Under the pieces are notes generated by a model that did no database searches, was not told the origin of the DNA, and saw only the letters and a program-made list of their open reading frames with translations. The position numbers were made by a program, and so were the translations under genes. From positions 186,001 through 250,000 of the forward strand of contig JAAWAB010000015.1 in assembly GCA_022791915.1 (NCBI GenBank): 64,000 nucleotides of DNA. Direction: 5' to 3'. How positions within the stretch are numbered: position 1 is the stretch's first letter; the number at the start of each line of letters is the position of its first letter. Source of the stretch: Clostridia bacterium. Its GTDB lineage: Bacteria > Bacillota > Clostridia > Christensenellales > Pumilibacteraceae. Of the stretch, positions 1 to 11,200 are shown piece by piece.

Positions 1-3000
1 CGCCGTATGTTTCCGATTACGACGAAGCCGAACATGCGTTGCTTACGTTTACCAAAGAGGCGGCAACGTTGGACGGCACCGATTCGGCGCTTGTGTACGA
101 ATATTATGTGTCGGGCAATGCGGTGAGCGAAAGCGCCGCTTTGGGTATTTGGGATACTCTTACGGGGGTTGTTTCGGATATTCCGAAAGCAATCAATGCG
201 GGCACGTATTATGTGTATTGCCGCATAACGGCGCCCAATTACGCACCCATTTGCGTGCGCGCCGATTCGAAAATTCATCAGGCGCAAAACGGATTTACGG
301 ACGACGGCGTGTTTAACTTTGCGAACGGCAATGCGGCGGCTTGGGATTCGGGTACGGAGTTTAATCCCGACGACTATGCGGGCGCAATCGGTTGGACGTA
401 CGGGTTATATGAAACCACGTATCACGAAAACGGATACAACGAAAACGGCAATCAGAAAGTGAACGAGCCTGTGGCGAAATTCACGCGCAAAATCGACGCA
501 AACGGAGATGCCGACGGCGAATACGCGCTGACGGCGGCGTTATTCCGCAGAAACGAGAGCGGCTGGGGTACGGCGCTCCACACGGTTACCCTGAACGGCA
601 ACACCGTGCAAGGCATGCTGAACGATATTTTTGCGGGCAACGTTGCGGGCGTAACCTTTGACGCGGGCACGTATCGGTTGCATATTACCATGGACGGCAA
701 CGCCAACTTTGTGAAAATAGACGCCGACTACATCTTTTCGGTGGCAAAGGCAACGCTTACCGTTCAAGCCGAAAACGTGACGGTGCGCTACGGCGACGCC
801 GTACCTGCGTTTAGCGGAACGTATGAGAAAAAGCCCGAAGTTGCGGGGCTGAAAATCAACAGTACGGCGGCGGGTGCGTTGCGCGAAACGGCAGACGACG
901 TGATATCCGTATTCGGCGGCGGCAAACTTACGTTTGTTACCGATTACGTTACGGGAAGTTCGGCAACGGGTTATGCGGGCAAAGATTGCTATATCCGTGC
1001 GAACGGGTGGGATAACGAAAATCCGTATTCGTATTATTCGTCGGCAAACTACGAACTGAATTTCGAGGAAACGAGATTCACGGTGGAAAAGCGAGCGATT
1101 GCCATTGCGATTGCCGACCAGGAAACAAACTACAATCTGTATGAAACGGCGGAAAACGGAACGGTTAGCAAGGTTACGCCCAACACGCTGACCTTTACGT
1201 TGACGGACGGAACGTTCTACGAAGGCGACACGGACGTGCGCAGTGAAACGGACGACGCCGACTGGGCGAACGCGCCTGCGGACGGAAACAACAAGCAGAA
1301 CGTATTCACGCTTACCACCGACGCGCTCAAAAAGTATAACGCCGATTTAACGGCGGACACTGCCGACAAGGGCGCATATACGATTTACGCAATGTTTGCC
1401 AACGCCGATTACCGAAACAATTACGACGTGACGGTTACGGGCAACAACACGCAGGCGGCGGACGAACAATCGCTGATTATAGGCGGCGCCATGAACGCGG
1501 GCACGTTTACGGTGTATCCCGCTACGGTGGTGATTGGGGTGAAGTCGCCCGAGAATCAGATATACAGCGGCACGGAGAAGAAGGCGGAAGCGTATATTGT
1601 GGGCGCCGAAGAGTTGGCACTTACGTTTACGTATGCGTACAGTAAAGACGGCGTAGCAATGGGCGAAGGGGAACTCCCCAAAGACGTGGGCGCATACAGC
1701 GTTGTGGTGAGTGCGGCGGACGAGAACTACAAGACGCAATACACGTACAGCGGATTTTCCATTACGCCCGCCACGCTTACGGTGAAAGCGGTGAATGCCG
1801 CGTACGACGGCGAAACGGTGACGGACGAAACGGTTTTCGTGCAATACGGCACCGCATTCCCCGCAGACGGAGCAAAACGGGAAGAGAACGGAAAAGTGCG
1901 GTTCGGCGGCGTGAAAGTGCTGTATTCGAGCGCGCACGTAGACGCCGACGTTTTGGCGGAACTTGCGGAGAACGGCGAAATAAGCGGCACGCCCGTATAT
2001 TCCACCAATTACCGCGTGGGCAACGGCACCGATACGACGCAGTTGCGGATTGACGTGAAAGGCATTGTGGCGAAAAACTTTGCCGTGACGGCGGCTACGG
2101 AATTTGTAGGCGTGGGCGCGCTCAAAGTGACGGCGCGTCAAGTGACCGTTACGGTGAAGGGTGCCGAGAACGGCAACACGTTTGCCACGGGCACGTACGT
2201 GGGCGACGTTGCGCTGTTGCAAAGCAACTTTAACGCCAAATACGGCAACAATATTGCGCACTTCCTGTTCCCCGAAGAGAGCGACTGGAAAGGCTCGCTT
2301 ACCTATGCGAATGCTGCGGACGCGCTCAAAGATTTGCGCGTTACGCTTACCATTGCGGCAACGGGCATTGTGCACGTGAATGCCGACGGTTATCGCTTAT
2401 CGGCAACGGCGGGCAATCCGAACTTTGCCGTTACGTTTAAGACGAAAGAGAGCGCGCAAGCGGGCGCGAACTGGACGGGCAGTGCGTCGGACGGCAGCGA
2501 CGGCAATTTCGCGCCGCTGTTCGAAGTGGAAAAAGCAACGGTTACGCTTACGGTGAAACCGGTTGCGCAGAACACAATCACGTACGGCGACCCGACGCCT
2601 TCCAACTTCTGCACGTACGAAAGCGTGGGCTTTGTGGGCGACGACGCCAGTTTGGTGGGCGCGCTGACGTATGCCACCGATTACGTTGCCTGGAATACGA
2701 ACGTGGGAACGTGCGAATTCTGGATTGACACGAAACTCGAACTGAACGACTACACCGTGGTGTATAAAAAACTGACGGTGAACGTGGTGGCGCGCGCAAT
2801 CGGTGCGGACACTGCCGACCTCGTATTTACCGCCGATTCCGATTATCACGGCGGCAAGTGGGGCATTGCGCACAATGCGACGATTTCGTTCAAAGATACG
2901 GCGAACACCGAATATACGGTAGGCGAAAACATTTCGATACAGGCGCTTACGTACAACACGGGCGCAAGCGAAGGGCAGACGGCGGGCAAAGCGCCCACCA

Positions 3001-6000
3001 AAGCGGGCGAATATACGGTAACGGTGGCTCTTGTGGGCAACAACTACGTATTTGACCGCAGTTTGTTCGATTCGAGTCGGTTGGTGAGCATTTCGGGCGA
3101 CGGTAAGACGTGCGTATTGCACTATACCGTAAACAAGCGGGTAATCGACGAAACCGCCGAGCACCTGCGTTGGCAGAACACGAGTTTTGTGTACGGAGCC
3201 GATTCGTTGCACACCAACACGATGGAAACATTTATTTCGGCGGTGATGGATGTGCACCACTTTACCTTCCAACCCGAAGGGAACGGCTCGGAAATCACGC
3301 TTTCGTACAGTTCGGCTGTAACGAGTGCCGAAAACACCTATTTTTACAATGCAAGCGGGCAGTTGTGCGTAAACGTGCGGCAGGCGGGCGTTTATACGGC
3401 GGCGGTTGCGCTGAAACCGACGGCGGTGGGCAACTACCGACTCGCCATTGAAACGAACGACTACACAACCCGTTATTTTTACGTGACTTCGAGTGCGGCG
3501 AATATGACGCTTACCATATCGGGATGGACGTATGGCGACGATGCGAGCGAACCGGTGGTGACGCTGTTCGGAAACGCGGCGCCTGCGCAGGGTATTGAAT
3601 TCTCGTATGCATGGATTGCTACGGTGCCCACCGACATTGCCGATTATATTGCGAAGGCGGACGCGATTACTGCCGCCGACCTTACGGCACTGCTCGGGAG
3701 CGAATACACGTTTGCTTCGTCGGTTACGTTTAACGCGGGATATTACGTGGTGAGCGCGTACTACCGCGGCGGTACGAATGCGGAAGGGAAACCCATTCCC
3801 GCCGACAGAAAATATCATGTGTTCCGCGTGACGCAACGGTCGGTGGAATTGCCGCAGGCGAATTTTACCGATAACAACGGCACGTATACGGCGCAACAGC
3901 TGGCGCTGAATATCACGTTTGATGACCGCTATCTCCGATTCGTTTATTCGGGCACGACGCAGTCGCTCTCTACGGGAATTACGTTGCTTGCGACCGACGC
4001 GGGAACGTACACGGTTTCGTTCTATTTGCGTGATACGAAGAATTACGTGTGGGACACTGCCGACGGAACGGCGGCAACCGATGCCGTGCCCGTTGTGTGG
4101 ACGGTGGCGCCCGCAAACAATAACGTGGTGGGCATGGAAACGGTGACTACCGAATACGGCACGACGCCCGTTTTGGCGGCTACGGCGACGTATACGGACA
4201 GCATATTCCGCTATCGGTTTGCAACGAGCGAATCTGCGCCCGACGAAGATTGGAGAGATACGGCGCCCACGCAAACGGGAACGTATTGGGTGAAAGCGAT
4301 TGCCACGGCACCGAGAAACGCGTACGGTGCGCAGAACTACGCGCAAGCGAGCAGCACGCCCGTGAAATACACGGTTAGCAAGGCGACGCTTTACGTGCGG
4401 GCTACGGGCACGGGCGTATACGGCGACATGTTCGACGAAGGCAATCTGAAAACCGAAGTGGTTGCGGGACTCAAAAACGGCGAACTGGAAAAAGACGTGT
4501 TGAGAGTGGGCGCGGGCTTTGCGTATATTGTTCCGCAGATACTCACGGCGGGCGAACATGATTTGTTGCTTGCAACCGACGCCGACGGAAACGTGCTGGG
4601 CATGAGCGCCGACAACTATGCGGTGAAATTATACGAGCCTTACGGAAAGTATACGGTGCGTCCGCGGGCGATTACGGTGAAGATAGGCGATACTTCGTCG
4701 GTATTTACCGCACAGCCCGATTTGAGCGGCGTGACGCTTACTGTGACGAGCGCGGCGGGACTTGCGCCCGACGACGCGGAAAAAGAACTCAAAGCGTTAT
4801 TGGGGGTGGAACTGCTTACCAACTACGTGCAATATTCTCCCGTGGGCGGATATCTGATTACCGCAAAAGAGAGAGCGGACGGAAGCTATACCGCCAACGC
4901 CAACTATACGGTTACGATTACGCCGGGTGCGTACACCGTTACGCCGTTGGAAATCCATGCGGTGCTCACGGCGGGCGGCGGAACGTACGGCGGCGAAATT
5001 ATTGCGGCGCAGGTGGGCGAGATTACGTCGGAAAGCGACACGGCGGACATTGCCTGGGTGAAAAACAATCTTGCCAAAGCGCTCAACTTCACGTATGCGG
5101 GCGTACAGAACGACGGCACGCCGTATAGCGGCATCGAAGTACCGACTGCGGCGGGCAATTATACCGCCACGGTAATGGGTGCGGGCAACAACTACGTGCT
5201 TACGAGCACGCCGTTTGTAACCTTTACGGTAGACAAGAAAGAGATAGACGCGTCGGCGATTTCGGTTGCGTCGCAGGTGTATACGGGTATGGCGCTGACG
5301 CCGAAGATTACCGATACCGTAAACGAATCGGGCGTATACACGGTGGGAACGGGCGAGTTTATCAAAGCGGGCACGCACAACGTGGTGCTTACGCTTACCG
5401 ACGCGCACAACACGCGCTGGTCTACAACGGGCGACCCGTCGGCTACGGTGCCGTTTGTGGTAAACAAGGCGAAGAACGAGCTTACTTCGGCGGTGTCCGT
5501 TTTGGGCTGGACGTACGGCAATTACGACGAGAATGTGAACAAGCCGAGCGCTACGGTGAAATTCGGCAACGCGGAAGACATTGTGTGGCTGTATGCGCGC
5601 AGTAAAGACGGCGCCTATTCGCAGGGCGTTCCCGTGGGAATCGGCGTGGGCACGTACTGGGTGCGCGCGACGCTTGCCGCAGGCGACGACTACGAAGCGT
5701 TTGTGGGCGAGCCCGTATCGTTCGAGATAACCAAAGCGATACTTTCGGCGCCCGTGCTGGGGCTTGTGAGCGAAGGCGAAAACAAGAACGACGTATTCAC
5801 GGGCGGCGACCTTGCCGCCGCGATTACGGGATTCAATTCGGCGCTCATGAAGATTACGTATGACAGAGTGAGTGCGGACGGCGACAACGTGACGGTATTT
5901 GCGCGCAATGCGGGCACGTACACGGTGCGGTTCTCGCTTACCGATACGGCGAACTACAAGTGGACGGACGGCACGGCGGACGGCGAAGGAATTGTAACGC

Positions 6001-6407
6001 TTACCTGGACGGTGGCGAGAAAGAAACTCGACAAGCCGACCGAGAACACGCGCACGTTTGTGGTGAACGGCAAAGTGCTGACGTATATACCCGAAGGATT
6101 CGACGCGAGCATTATGCGCATATACGGCAATCAGGCGGGATACGGCGGAACGTTTACCGCCACCGTGGGGCTTATCGACACCGAGAACTACGAGTGGGCG
6201 GACGGCACGGTGGAAGATATTACGTTTACGTGGAAGATTGTGGGCGTGAACGCGGTATTTGTTGCCGTGATGAGCACGTTGGGCGGACTGACTGCCGTGG
6301 CGGTTTGTTTTGCGGGCGCGCAACTGATACTCAACAAACGGAAGAAACGGCTTGCCGCCGAGGCGATTGAAAGACGCAGTGCGGCTGCGGGAGGGGAGAA
6401 CGTATGA
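1..6407 (+). CDS. Giant MBG-repeat surface protein, membrane anchored, 5' end cut off
   Basis: The reading frame is open from base 3 with no start codon or signal peptide in view, so the gene begins upstream; about 2134 residues are visible. The protein is a chain of beta-rich units with recurring 'YGD'-type openings (VRYGDAVPAFSG, ITYGDPTPSNF, WTYGDDASEP, WTYGNYDEN) and endings such as 'AGTYTV' or 'GTYWVKA', which resemble MBG/YGX and Ig-like adhesin repeats. It is rich in Ala, Gly, Thr and Asp. The C-terminus has one hydrophobic helix (NAVFVAVMSTLGGLTAVAVC) followed by KRKKR, so it is held in the membrane with the repeats outside; there is no LPXTG motif. The next gene overlaps its stop codon by 4 bases. 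A structural or adhesive surface role is an inference; the ligand is unknown. Confidence 0.82.
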   Translation, partial: PYVSDYDEAEHALLTFTKEAATLDGTDSALVYEYYVSGNAVSESAALGIWDTLTGVVSDIPKAINAGTYYVYCRITAPNYAPICVRADSKIHQAQNGFTDDGVFNFANGNAAAWDSGTEFNPDDYAGAIGWTYGLYETTYHENGYNENGNQKVNEPVAKFTRKIDANGDADGEYALTAALFRRNESGWGTALHTVTLNGNTVQGMLNDIFAGNVAGVTFDAGTYRLHITMDGNANFVKIDADYIFSVAKATLTVQAENVTVRYGDAVPAFSGTYEKKPEVAGLKINSTAAGALRETADDVISVFGGGKLTFVTDYVTGSSATGYAGKDCYIRANGWDNENPYSYYSSANYELNFEETRFTVEKRAIAIAIADQETNYNLYETAENGTVSKVTPNTLTFTLTDGTFYEGDTDVRSETDDADWANAPADGNNKQNVFTLTTDALKKYNADLTADTADKGAYTIYAMFANADYRNNYDVTVTGNNTQAADEQSLIIGGAMNAGTFTVYPATVVIGVKSPENQIYSGTEKKAEAYIVGAEELALTFTYAYSKDGVAMGEGELPKDVGAYSVVVSAADENYKTQYTYSGFSITPATLTVKAVNAAYDGETVTDETVFVQYGTAFPADGAKREENGKVRFGGVKVLYSSAHVDADVLAELAENGEISGTPVYSTNYRVGNGTDTTQLRIDVKGIVAKNFAVTAATEFVGVGALKVTARQVTVTVKGAENGNTFATGTYVGDVALLQSNFNAKYGNNIAHFLFPEESDWKGSLTYANAADALKDLRVTLTIAATGIVHVNADGYRLSATAGNPNFAVTFKTKESAQAGANWTGSASDGSDGNFAPLFEVEKATVTLTVKPVAQNTITYGDPTPSNFCTYESVGFVGDDASLVGALTYATDYVAWNTNVGTCEFWIDTKLELNDYTVVYKKLTVNVVARAIGADTADLVFTADSDYHGGKWGIAHNATISFKDTANTEYTVGENISIQALTYNTGASEGQTAGKAPTKAGEYTVTVALVGNNYVFDRSLFDSSRLVSISGDGKTCVLHYTVNKRVIDETAEHLRWQNTSFVYGADSLHTNTMETFISAVMDVHHFTFQPEGNGSEITLSYSSAVTSAENTYFYNASGQLCVNVRQAGVYTAAVALKPTAVGNYRLAIETNDYTTRYFYVTSSAANMTLTISGWTYGDDASEPVVTLFGNAAPAQGIEFSYAWIATVPTDIADYIAKADAITAADLTALLGSEYTFASSVTFNAGYYVVSAYYRGGTNAEGKPIPADRKYHVFRVTQRSVELPQANFTDNNGTYTAQQLALNITFDDRYLRFVYSGTTQSLSTGITLLATDAGTYTVSFYLRDTKNYVWDTADGTAATDAVPVVWTVAPANNNVVGMETVTTEYGTTPVLAATATYTDSIFRYRFATSESAPDEDWRDTAPTQTGTYWVKAIATAPRNAYGAQNYAQASSTPVKYTVSKATLYVRATGTGVYGDMFDEGNLKTEVVAGLKNGELEKDVLRVGAGFAYIVPQILTAGEHDLLLATDADGNVLGMSADNYAVKLYEPYGKYTVRPRAITVKIGDTSSVFTAQPDLSGVTLTVTSAAGLAPDDAEKELKALLGVELLTNYVQYSPVGGYLITAKERADGSYTANANYTVTITPGAYTVTPLEIHAVLTAGGGTYGGEIIAAQVGEITSESDTADIAWVKNNLAKALNFTYAGVQNDGTPYSGIEVPTAAGNYTATVMGAGNNYVLTSTPFVTFTVDKKEIDASAISVASQVYTGMALTPKITDTVNESGVYTVGTGEFIKAGTHNVVLTLTDAHNTRWSTTGDPSATVPFVVNKAKNELTSAVSVLGWTYGNYDENVNKPSATVKFGNAEDIVWLYARSKDGAYSQGVPVGIGVGTYWVRATLAAGDDYEAFVGEPVSFEITKAILSAPVLGLVSEGENKNDVFTGGDLAAAITGFNSALMKITYDRVSADGDNVTVFARNAGTYTVRFSLTDTANYKWTDGTADGEGIVTLTWTVARKKLDKPTENTRTFVVNGKVLTYIPEGFDASIMRIYGNQAGYGGTFTATVGLIDTENYEWADGTVEDITFTWKIVGVNAVFVAVMSTLGGLTAVAVCFAGAQLILNKRKKRLAAEAIERRSAAAGGENV

Positions 6408-7999
6408 ACGGAGTGAGTGTTTTGTCCGCAATGATTTTTTCACCCGGACAGCTTGCGGGTATTATCATTCTGGCACTTGTGTTGGCGCTGACGATAGCGG
6501 GCAACGTATTGCTGTTTTGGTATTTGCACAAGAGCGGCGAGCGCAGGCTGTGCACCAATCAGTTGCAGAACAAACGCGACGAACTGTTAAAGCGGTTAGA
6601 AGGCATGCGCGGAGGTGTGATTACACTTTCGGACGTGCGGGAAGAGGACGACGAGAGCGAAGAAGACCGTGATGACGACGAAGAAGATGATGACGAGGAC
6701 GACGACGAGGACGACGAAAAAGCAGGAAGATTGCGGGAAAGTTTCCCCGTGGGCGAAATTTCCGAAAGCGAGAAGATGGATGCCGAAATCCTTGCCGTTG
6801 CCGACATGTCGGAAGAAACGCGGTACGAACTGGGGTTAGAGAGTCACGTATACGACCGCAAGCGTTATTACGTGCGGTATTCGTTGGGGTTCGAGGCAAA
6901 GCTACACATTGCCGACGACGAAACCAAAGCGCGGTATGCGGCGTTTGCCGACGAAGTGCGGCTGTATAGCGGCGTGAAAATCAAAGAGAGTTACAAGCAG
7001 CAACGCATTTACCGCGGCAGAAAGACGCTGGGAATCATTTTGTTCCGCGGCAAGACGCTGTGCGTGGCGTTTGCGCTCAATCCCGCCGATTATGCGGAAA
7101 CCAAATACCGCGGCATAGACAAGTCGGACAAAAAGCGGTTTAACAAGACGCCCATGCTTTACAAGCTGTCGTCGGCGCGCAGGCTGGAATACGCCAAATA
7201 TTTGCTGTTACAGGTGGCGGCGGCGAACACCGTTCCGATGGCGGAAAAGCCGATGGCGGGCGTATACGACCTTACCACGATGACGCACGACCAGATGTTT
7301 GTGGAAAAGATGTTGCGGATTATGATATTGGGCGAAGTGCCGCAGTCGGAAATCGAGGCGATGGACGAAGCCGCCGCAACGGCGATTACGGGCAGATACA
7401 TTTCGTATTCCGCCAAGCGCGTGCCTGCGCGGGAAGAAATTACCGTTTTGGCGCCCGACCCCGAACTTGCCACCTACGAGGAAGAGAGCGGCGAGGCGGA
7501 CGACGACGAGGACGAACCCCGCGTGCGGTACAACCGCAGTTTTACGGCGCGCATTACGCAGGCAAACGATGCGCTCAAAGCGCGGTATTCGGAACTGAAA
7601 AACTATCTGCTTTCGTACAGCGGCGTTGCGGACGCGAAAAGCTGGAAACGGGAAACGTTCCGTTTGGGCAGAAATGCGGTGGCGGCGTTTGCGGTACGCG
7701 GCAAGACGCTGTGTATCTATCTTGCGTCCAATCCCGCGGCATATGTGGGCACCAAGTACAAAGTGGTGGATTTATCGGCGCGCAAGGCGAACGCGAAGAT
7801 GCCGCTTTTGTATCGCATTAAAGGCGACAGGCACACGATGTATGCCAAGCAGTTGATTGCCAACATGTTTGCGTCGCTCGGGGTGGAAAGGACGGAGCGT
7901 AAGCCGCTGGATTACACCGTGCCGTACAAGTCTACCGAAGGATTGATTCGCAGGGGACTCATACGGGTGAGCACGTCGGGCGAGAGCAAGAAGGAATAA
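6404..7999 (+). CDS. Membrane protein with acidic linker and duplicated C-terminal domain
   Basis: This 531-residue protein starts at an ATG overlapping the previous stop (ATGA) behind GGAGGGGAGA. One N-terminal transmembrane helix (about residues 17-40) is followed by a strongly acidic stretch (about 80-110, almost only Asp and Glu). Then come two copies of the same roughly 120-residue domain, about residues 150-270 and 375-500. Both copies carry a YxRSF/YSLGF-like opening, an 'R(G/N)...RGKTLC' core, then 'NPA(D/A)Y..TKY' and a final YAK motif. I have seen similar domains in hypothetical proteins of Clostridia but know no function. A second acidic patch separates the copies. The tight coupling suggests it works with the upstream MBG protein. 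The domains are predicted cytoplasmic if the positive-inside rule holds (HKSGERR follows the helix). Confidence 0.8.
   Translation: MNGVSVLSAMIFSPGQLAGIIILALVLALTIAGNVLLFWYLHKSGERRLCTNQLQNKRDELLKRLEGMRGGVITLSDVREEDDESEEDRDDDEEDDDEDDDEDDEKAGRLRESFPVGEISESEKMDAEILAVADMSEETRYELGLESHVYDRKRYYVRYSLGFEAKLHIADDETKARYAAFADEVRLYSGVKIKESYKQQRIYRGRKTLGIILFRGKTLCVAFALNPADYAETKYRGIDKSDKKRFNKTPMLYKLSSARRLEYAKYLLLQVAAANTVPMAEKPMAGVYDLTTMTHDQMFVEKMLRIMILGEVPQSEIEAMDEAAATAITGRYISYSAKRVPAREEITVLAPDPELATYEEESGEADDDEDEPRVRYNRSFTARITQANDALKARYSELKNYLLSYSGVADAKSWKRETFRLGRNAVAAFAVRGKTLCIYLASNPAAYVGTKYKVVDLSARKANAKMPLLYRIKGDRHTMYAKQLIANMFASLGVERTERKPLDYTVPYKSTEGLIRRGLIRVSTSGESKKE
6646..6723 (+). repeat. GA/C-rich low-complexity stretch coding for poly-acidic linker
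   Basis: Nearly every codon is GAC, GAT, GAA or GAG, giving a run of Asp/Glu in the membrane protein above. Such tracts vary readily in length by slippage. Confidence 0.8.
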
Positions 8000-8080
8000 C
8001 CGCTATCCCGAGCGGGCGAACCGCATGAAAAAATTTCGTAAAAATTTTTTGAAATTTTGTGATTTCGGCGGAACGGACGC

Positions 8081-8109
8081 TTGACAGAGTGTGTATGAAA
8101 TGATATAAT
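8081..8109 (+). promoter_or_regulatory. Strong sigma-A promoter with extended -10
   Basis: TTGACA (8081-8086), 17-base spacer, TATAAT (8104-8109) with TG one base upstream of the -10. All consensus positions match. It predicts a transcript starting near 8116 and a leader of about 115 bases for the giant lipoprotein. Confidence 0.9.
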
Positions 8110-8120
8110 AGCATATAATA

Positions 8121-8174
8121 ATACGAAGAAGGCGACAAAGGAGTCAAAAGTTTTTTTGACGCCTTTTTTCGTAT
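8121..8174 (+). promoter_or_regulatory. Nested inverted repeat in 5' leader, possible attenuator or regulatory fold
   Basis: Outer arms ATACGAAGAAGGC (8121-8133) and GCCTTTTTTCGTAT (8161-8174) pair with a small bulge. Inside them, GTCAAAA (8143-8149) pairs with TTTTGAC (8154-8160) around a four-base loop. The sequence ends in a T-rich arm, so it could act as a leaky terminator or an mRNA-stabilising fold ahead of the ATG at 8231. No known riboswitch class was recognised. Confidence 0.55.
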
Positions 8175-8230
8175 ACGAAAAGGGTAAAAGCGAAAACGTG
8201 AGAATTCAGAAGGCAAAAGGAGTAGTCGGA

Positions 8231-11200
8231 ATGGAAAAGAGGAAGAAACAACCGTTGTATGTGTTGCTGTTCGTTATGGTGGCTTTGGTGAGCGCCGTAG
8301 CGTTTGCGTGCACGGACGGAAAACTCCAGGGAACGGATAGAGAAACTCCCGAGGTCGGCGAATATTATTGCGTTGCGAGCGACGGAACGGAATATACGCT
8401 TTCGCTCGATGAAAAGTATTCGTTTACGTACAAAACGGGTGATAATACGATTACGGGCACGTATGTTGCCGTAAACGACAACGCTTTCACGCTGACGTTT
8501 ACGGACGGAACGATGAGCGCGTCGCTTTCGGGCGATGTGCTTACGGTTGCGTACAACGGACAGACGCTACGCTTTTTCAAAAAGGTTTTATACACCGTAA
8601 CGTTTGACGTTAAGGGCGGCAGTGTGGTTGCCGCGCAACAGGTTATGAACGGAAAGACGGCAAGCAAGCCCGCCGACCCCACGAGAGAAGGAAATGTATT
8701 CGTGGGCTGGTTTACCGACGAAAAATTCACGCAACCGTTCTCGTTCAGCACGCAGATTGTGACGGGCAATATCACACTATACGCGCAATGGGTGGCGGTT
8801 GTACCCGGTCAGACCGAATTCACGGTTCAATTCGACCTGGGGTACGAGAATGCTCCCGCAGTGGACGGCAAGAACACAATCGGGGGCAAATTATACGGTG
8901 TGGAAACGCCCGAGCGCGCGGGATATGATTTTAAGGGCTGGTGGGTGAGTACCTACGAGCAACGCGACAAACTCACGTATAAATGGAATGCGGATACCAC
9001 GTTTGCGGAGAACACGACGCTGTTTGCGGAGTGGGAAGCAAAGCGGACGGGCGGCAAGTTGGCTGCGCCCGAAGTGAGTGTGGAGAACGGCGTAATCAGC
9101 TGGAACGGTATTGTGGGAGTAAGTTCGTATACGCTGGAAATTACGGGTCCTTCGGGATACGTTCCGTTTAACGGTACGGTGGGCGCCACGAGCAAAACGG
9201 ACGCCTTTGACGACGCGCCCGTGGGCGATTATGTGATTAAGGTACGCGCGAACGCAACGAGTGCCGCCAACAACTCGGAAACAACGGTACGGAGTTACAG
9301 GCACAAAGCGCTTTCGAGAGTGTCGTTGTTTCAGGTTGTGGAACCGTCGTCGCTTTTGTTCAATGCGGTGGCGAATGCGGAAAAATATCTCATTACCATC
9401 GATTGCGGCGACAAAGAGCACAATCACACCGATTTCGACAACGGGAATTCCACGAACTACAATTTTGCCAACTGCGTCATGCAGAAGGGCGGTATCAAAT
9501 TTACCGTTTCGGCGGTGGCGGAAGGATATGCGCCGAGCGTGCCCAACACGTTTGTATTCGAGCGCGTGCTCGATTCCGTAACGGGGCTTTCGGTAGACGA
9601 AAGCACGCAGACGGTGAATTGGACTGCCGTGCCCCATGCGACCGATTACGTGGTAACGGTTATATGCGGCGACGGCGAGCACAAAGAAACGGTTACGGGC
9701 ACAAGTTATGATTTGCGCGCGTGCACGCCTGTTTCGGGCGGCGCCATTGTAATAAAAGTACAGCCCAGAGCGAAGGGGTATGTTTCGTCGGACGCGAGCG
9801 AAGTGACGTTTGAAAAGGCGTCGTTTGCTACGCCGGGCGACGTGCGTCTGGTAAATAAACTGCTTACGTGGAGCGACGTGGGCGCAGACAGCTACACGAT
9901 TCGAATCGGCGGCAAAGAGTTTACGGCAGAAACGAACAGCTTTGATTTGAGCACAATCGACGATGAAATCGGTTGGGAGAACGCGAAAGACTACGTGTTG
10001 AATATCCGTGCGAACGGCACGGTAAGTTCGCCGTGGAGCGACGATGTGGATATGCGTTACTATGCGCTTTACAGCACGCTTGCGTATGGGCGCAGCACCG
10101 TTTCGTGGCGGCATGTTATAGGCGCTACGGCGTATCGCGTGCAAGTGAACGGAACGGAATCCGCTACGGTGGAAACGGGCGTGAATTTTGCCGAAGTCGT
10201 GCTTACGCAAAAAGGCAAAAACACCGTTTCGGTCAGCTTTTACGACGGAAGTAAATGGTCGGAAGAGGCAAGCATAGAAGTGACGGCGTTTGAAATTACG
10301 TTCGACAGCGGCTTGGGTACGAGCGTTGCGCCGCAATACAAGGCGTTGGGCGACAGAATGGACGTATTACCCACGAGCACACGCACGGGATATCATCTGA
10401 ACGGGTGGTACAACGCGCCGGGCGGTGCGGAAAACAACGCGGGCAGATACACCGACGAAACGCTTGCCAATGAGGAAGATATGATTTTGTATGCCAACTG
10501 GACGCCCAACACGTATACGGTTACGTATAATGCGGGTGCGCAGGGTGAAACAAATCAAACGACGAGTAGCGTCACATATTTGAAAGATTACACGTTGGAA
10601 ATTCCCACTTCGACGGACGGCGCCGTTGCGTTTATGGGATGGTTCTCCGAATTGGATGGGCGCGGCACGCAGTATACCGATGCAAACGGTAACGGGCTTA
10701 ATGCTTGGGAGCAGGCAAGCGACGTTGTGGTGTTTGCATATTGGGTAAATGTGTTGAAGTATACGGAACGCCCGGACGGCACGTATTCCGTTTCAAAAGG
10801 TCCCGGAATCGATTTGGTTACAAGCGTTACGATTCCGTCTGTTTATAACGGTAAACTTGTTTCGCAGGTGGCGTCATATGCATTCTCTTACTGCTACGAA
10901 TTGGAAGCGGTAAATATTCCCGATACCATACGCATAGTAGAAACAAAAAATGCGTTCAGTTCGTGCAAGAGTTTGAAAGCAATTAATGTTTATCATGTGG
11001 AAGGTAATCCCGAGAGCGTATATTCTTCCGAGGAAGGCGTACTCATTTTCAAGAACGAGAACACGGGCGCTTGCGAGCTTTCCTATGTTCCCATGGCGAA
11101 GGACGGTGAGTTTACCGTTCCCGCGTCGGTAACCGATTTGCCGTTGAAAATTTTCAACAATGCGTCGTTTACAAAAATTATTGTTCCGACAAATGTGGTG

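Noticed and set aside
2397..4559. Long open frame on the minus strand (720 codons)
   Set aside because: It is the shadow of the GC-rich MBG-repeat gene: composition is dominated by Arg, His and Val, there is no ribosome site and no domain, and the plus frame has clear repeats.
4797..6443. Second long minus-strand frame opposite the MBG gene
   Set aside because: Same shadow pattern, Arg/His-rich, no start signal.
8000..8080. Intrinsic terminator after the duplicated-domain gene
   Set aside because: GCGG/CCGC and AAATTTC/GAAATTT pairings are short and no T run follows in the right place.
8891..10336. 481-codon minus-strand frame opposite the Fn3/InlB part of the giant lipoprotein
   Set aside because: No family likeness, odd composition and no promoter or ribosome site; the plus strand is clearly coding.
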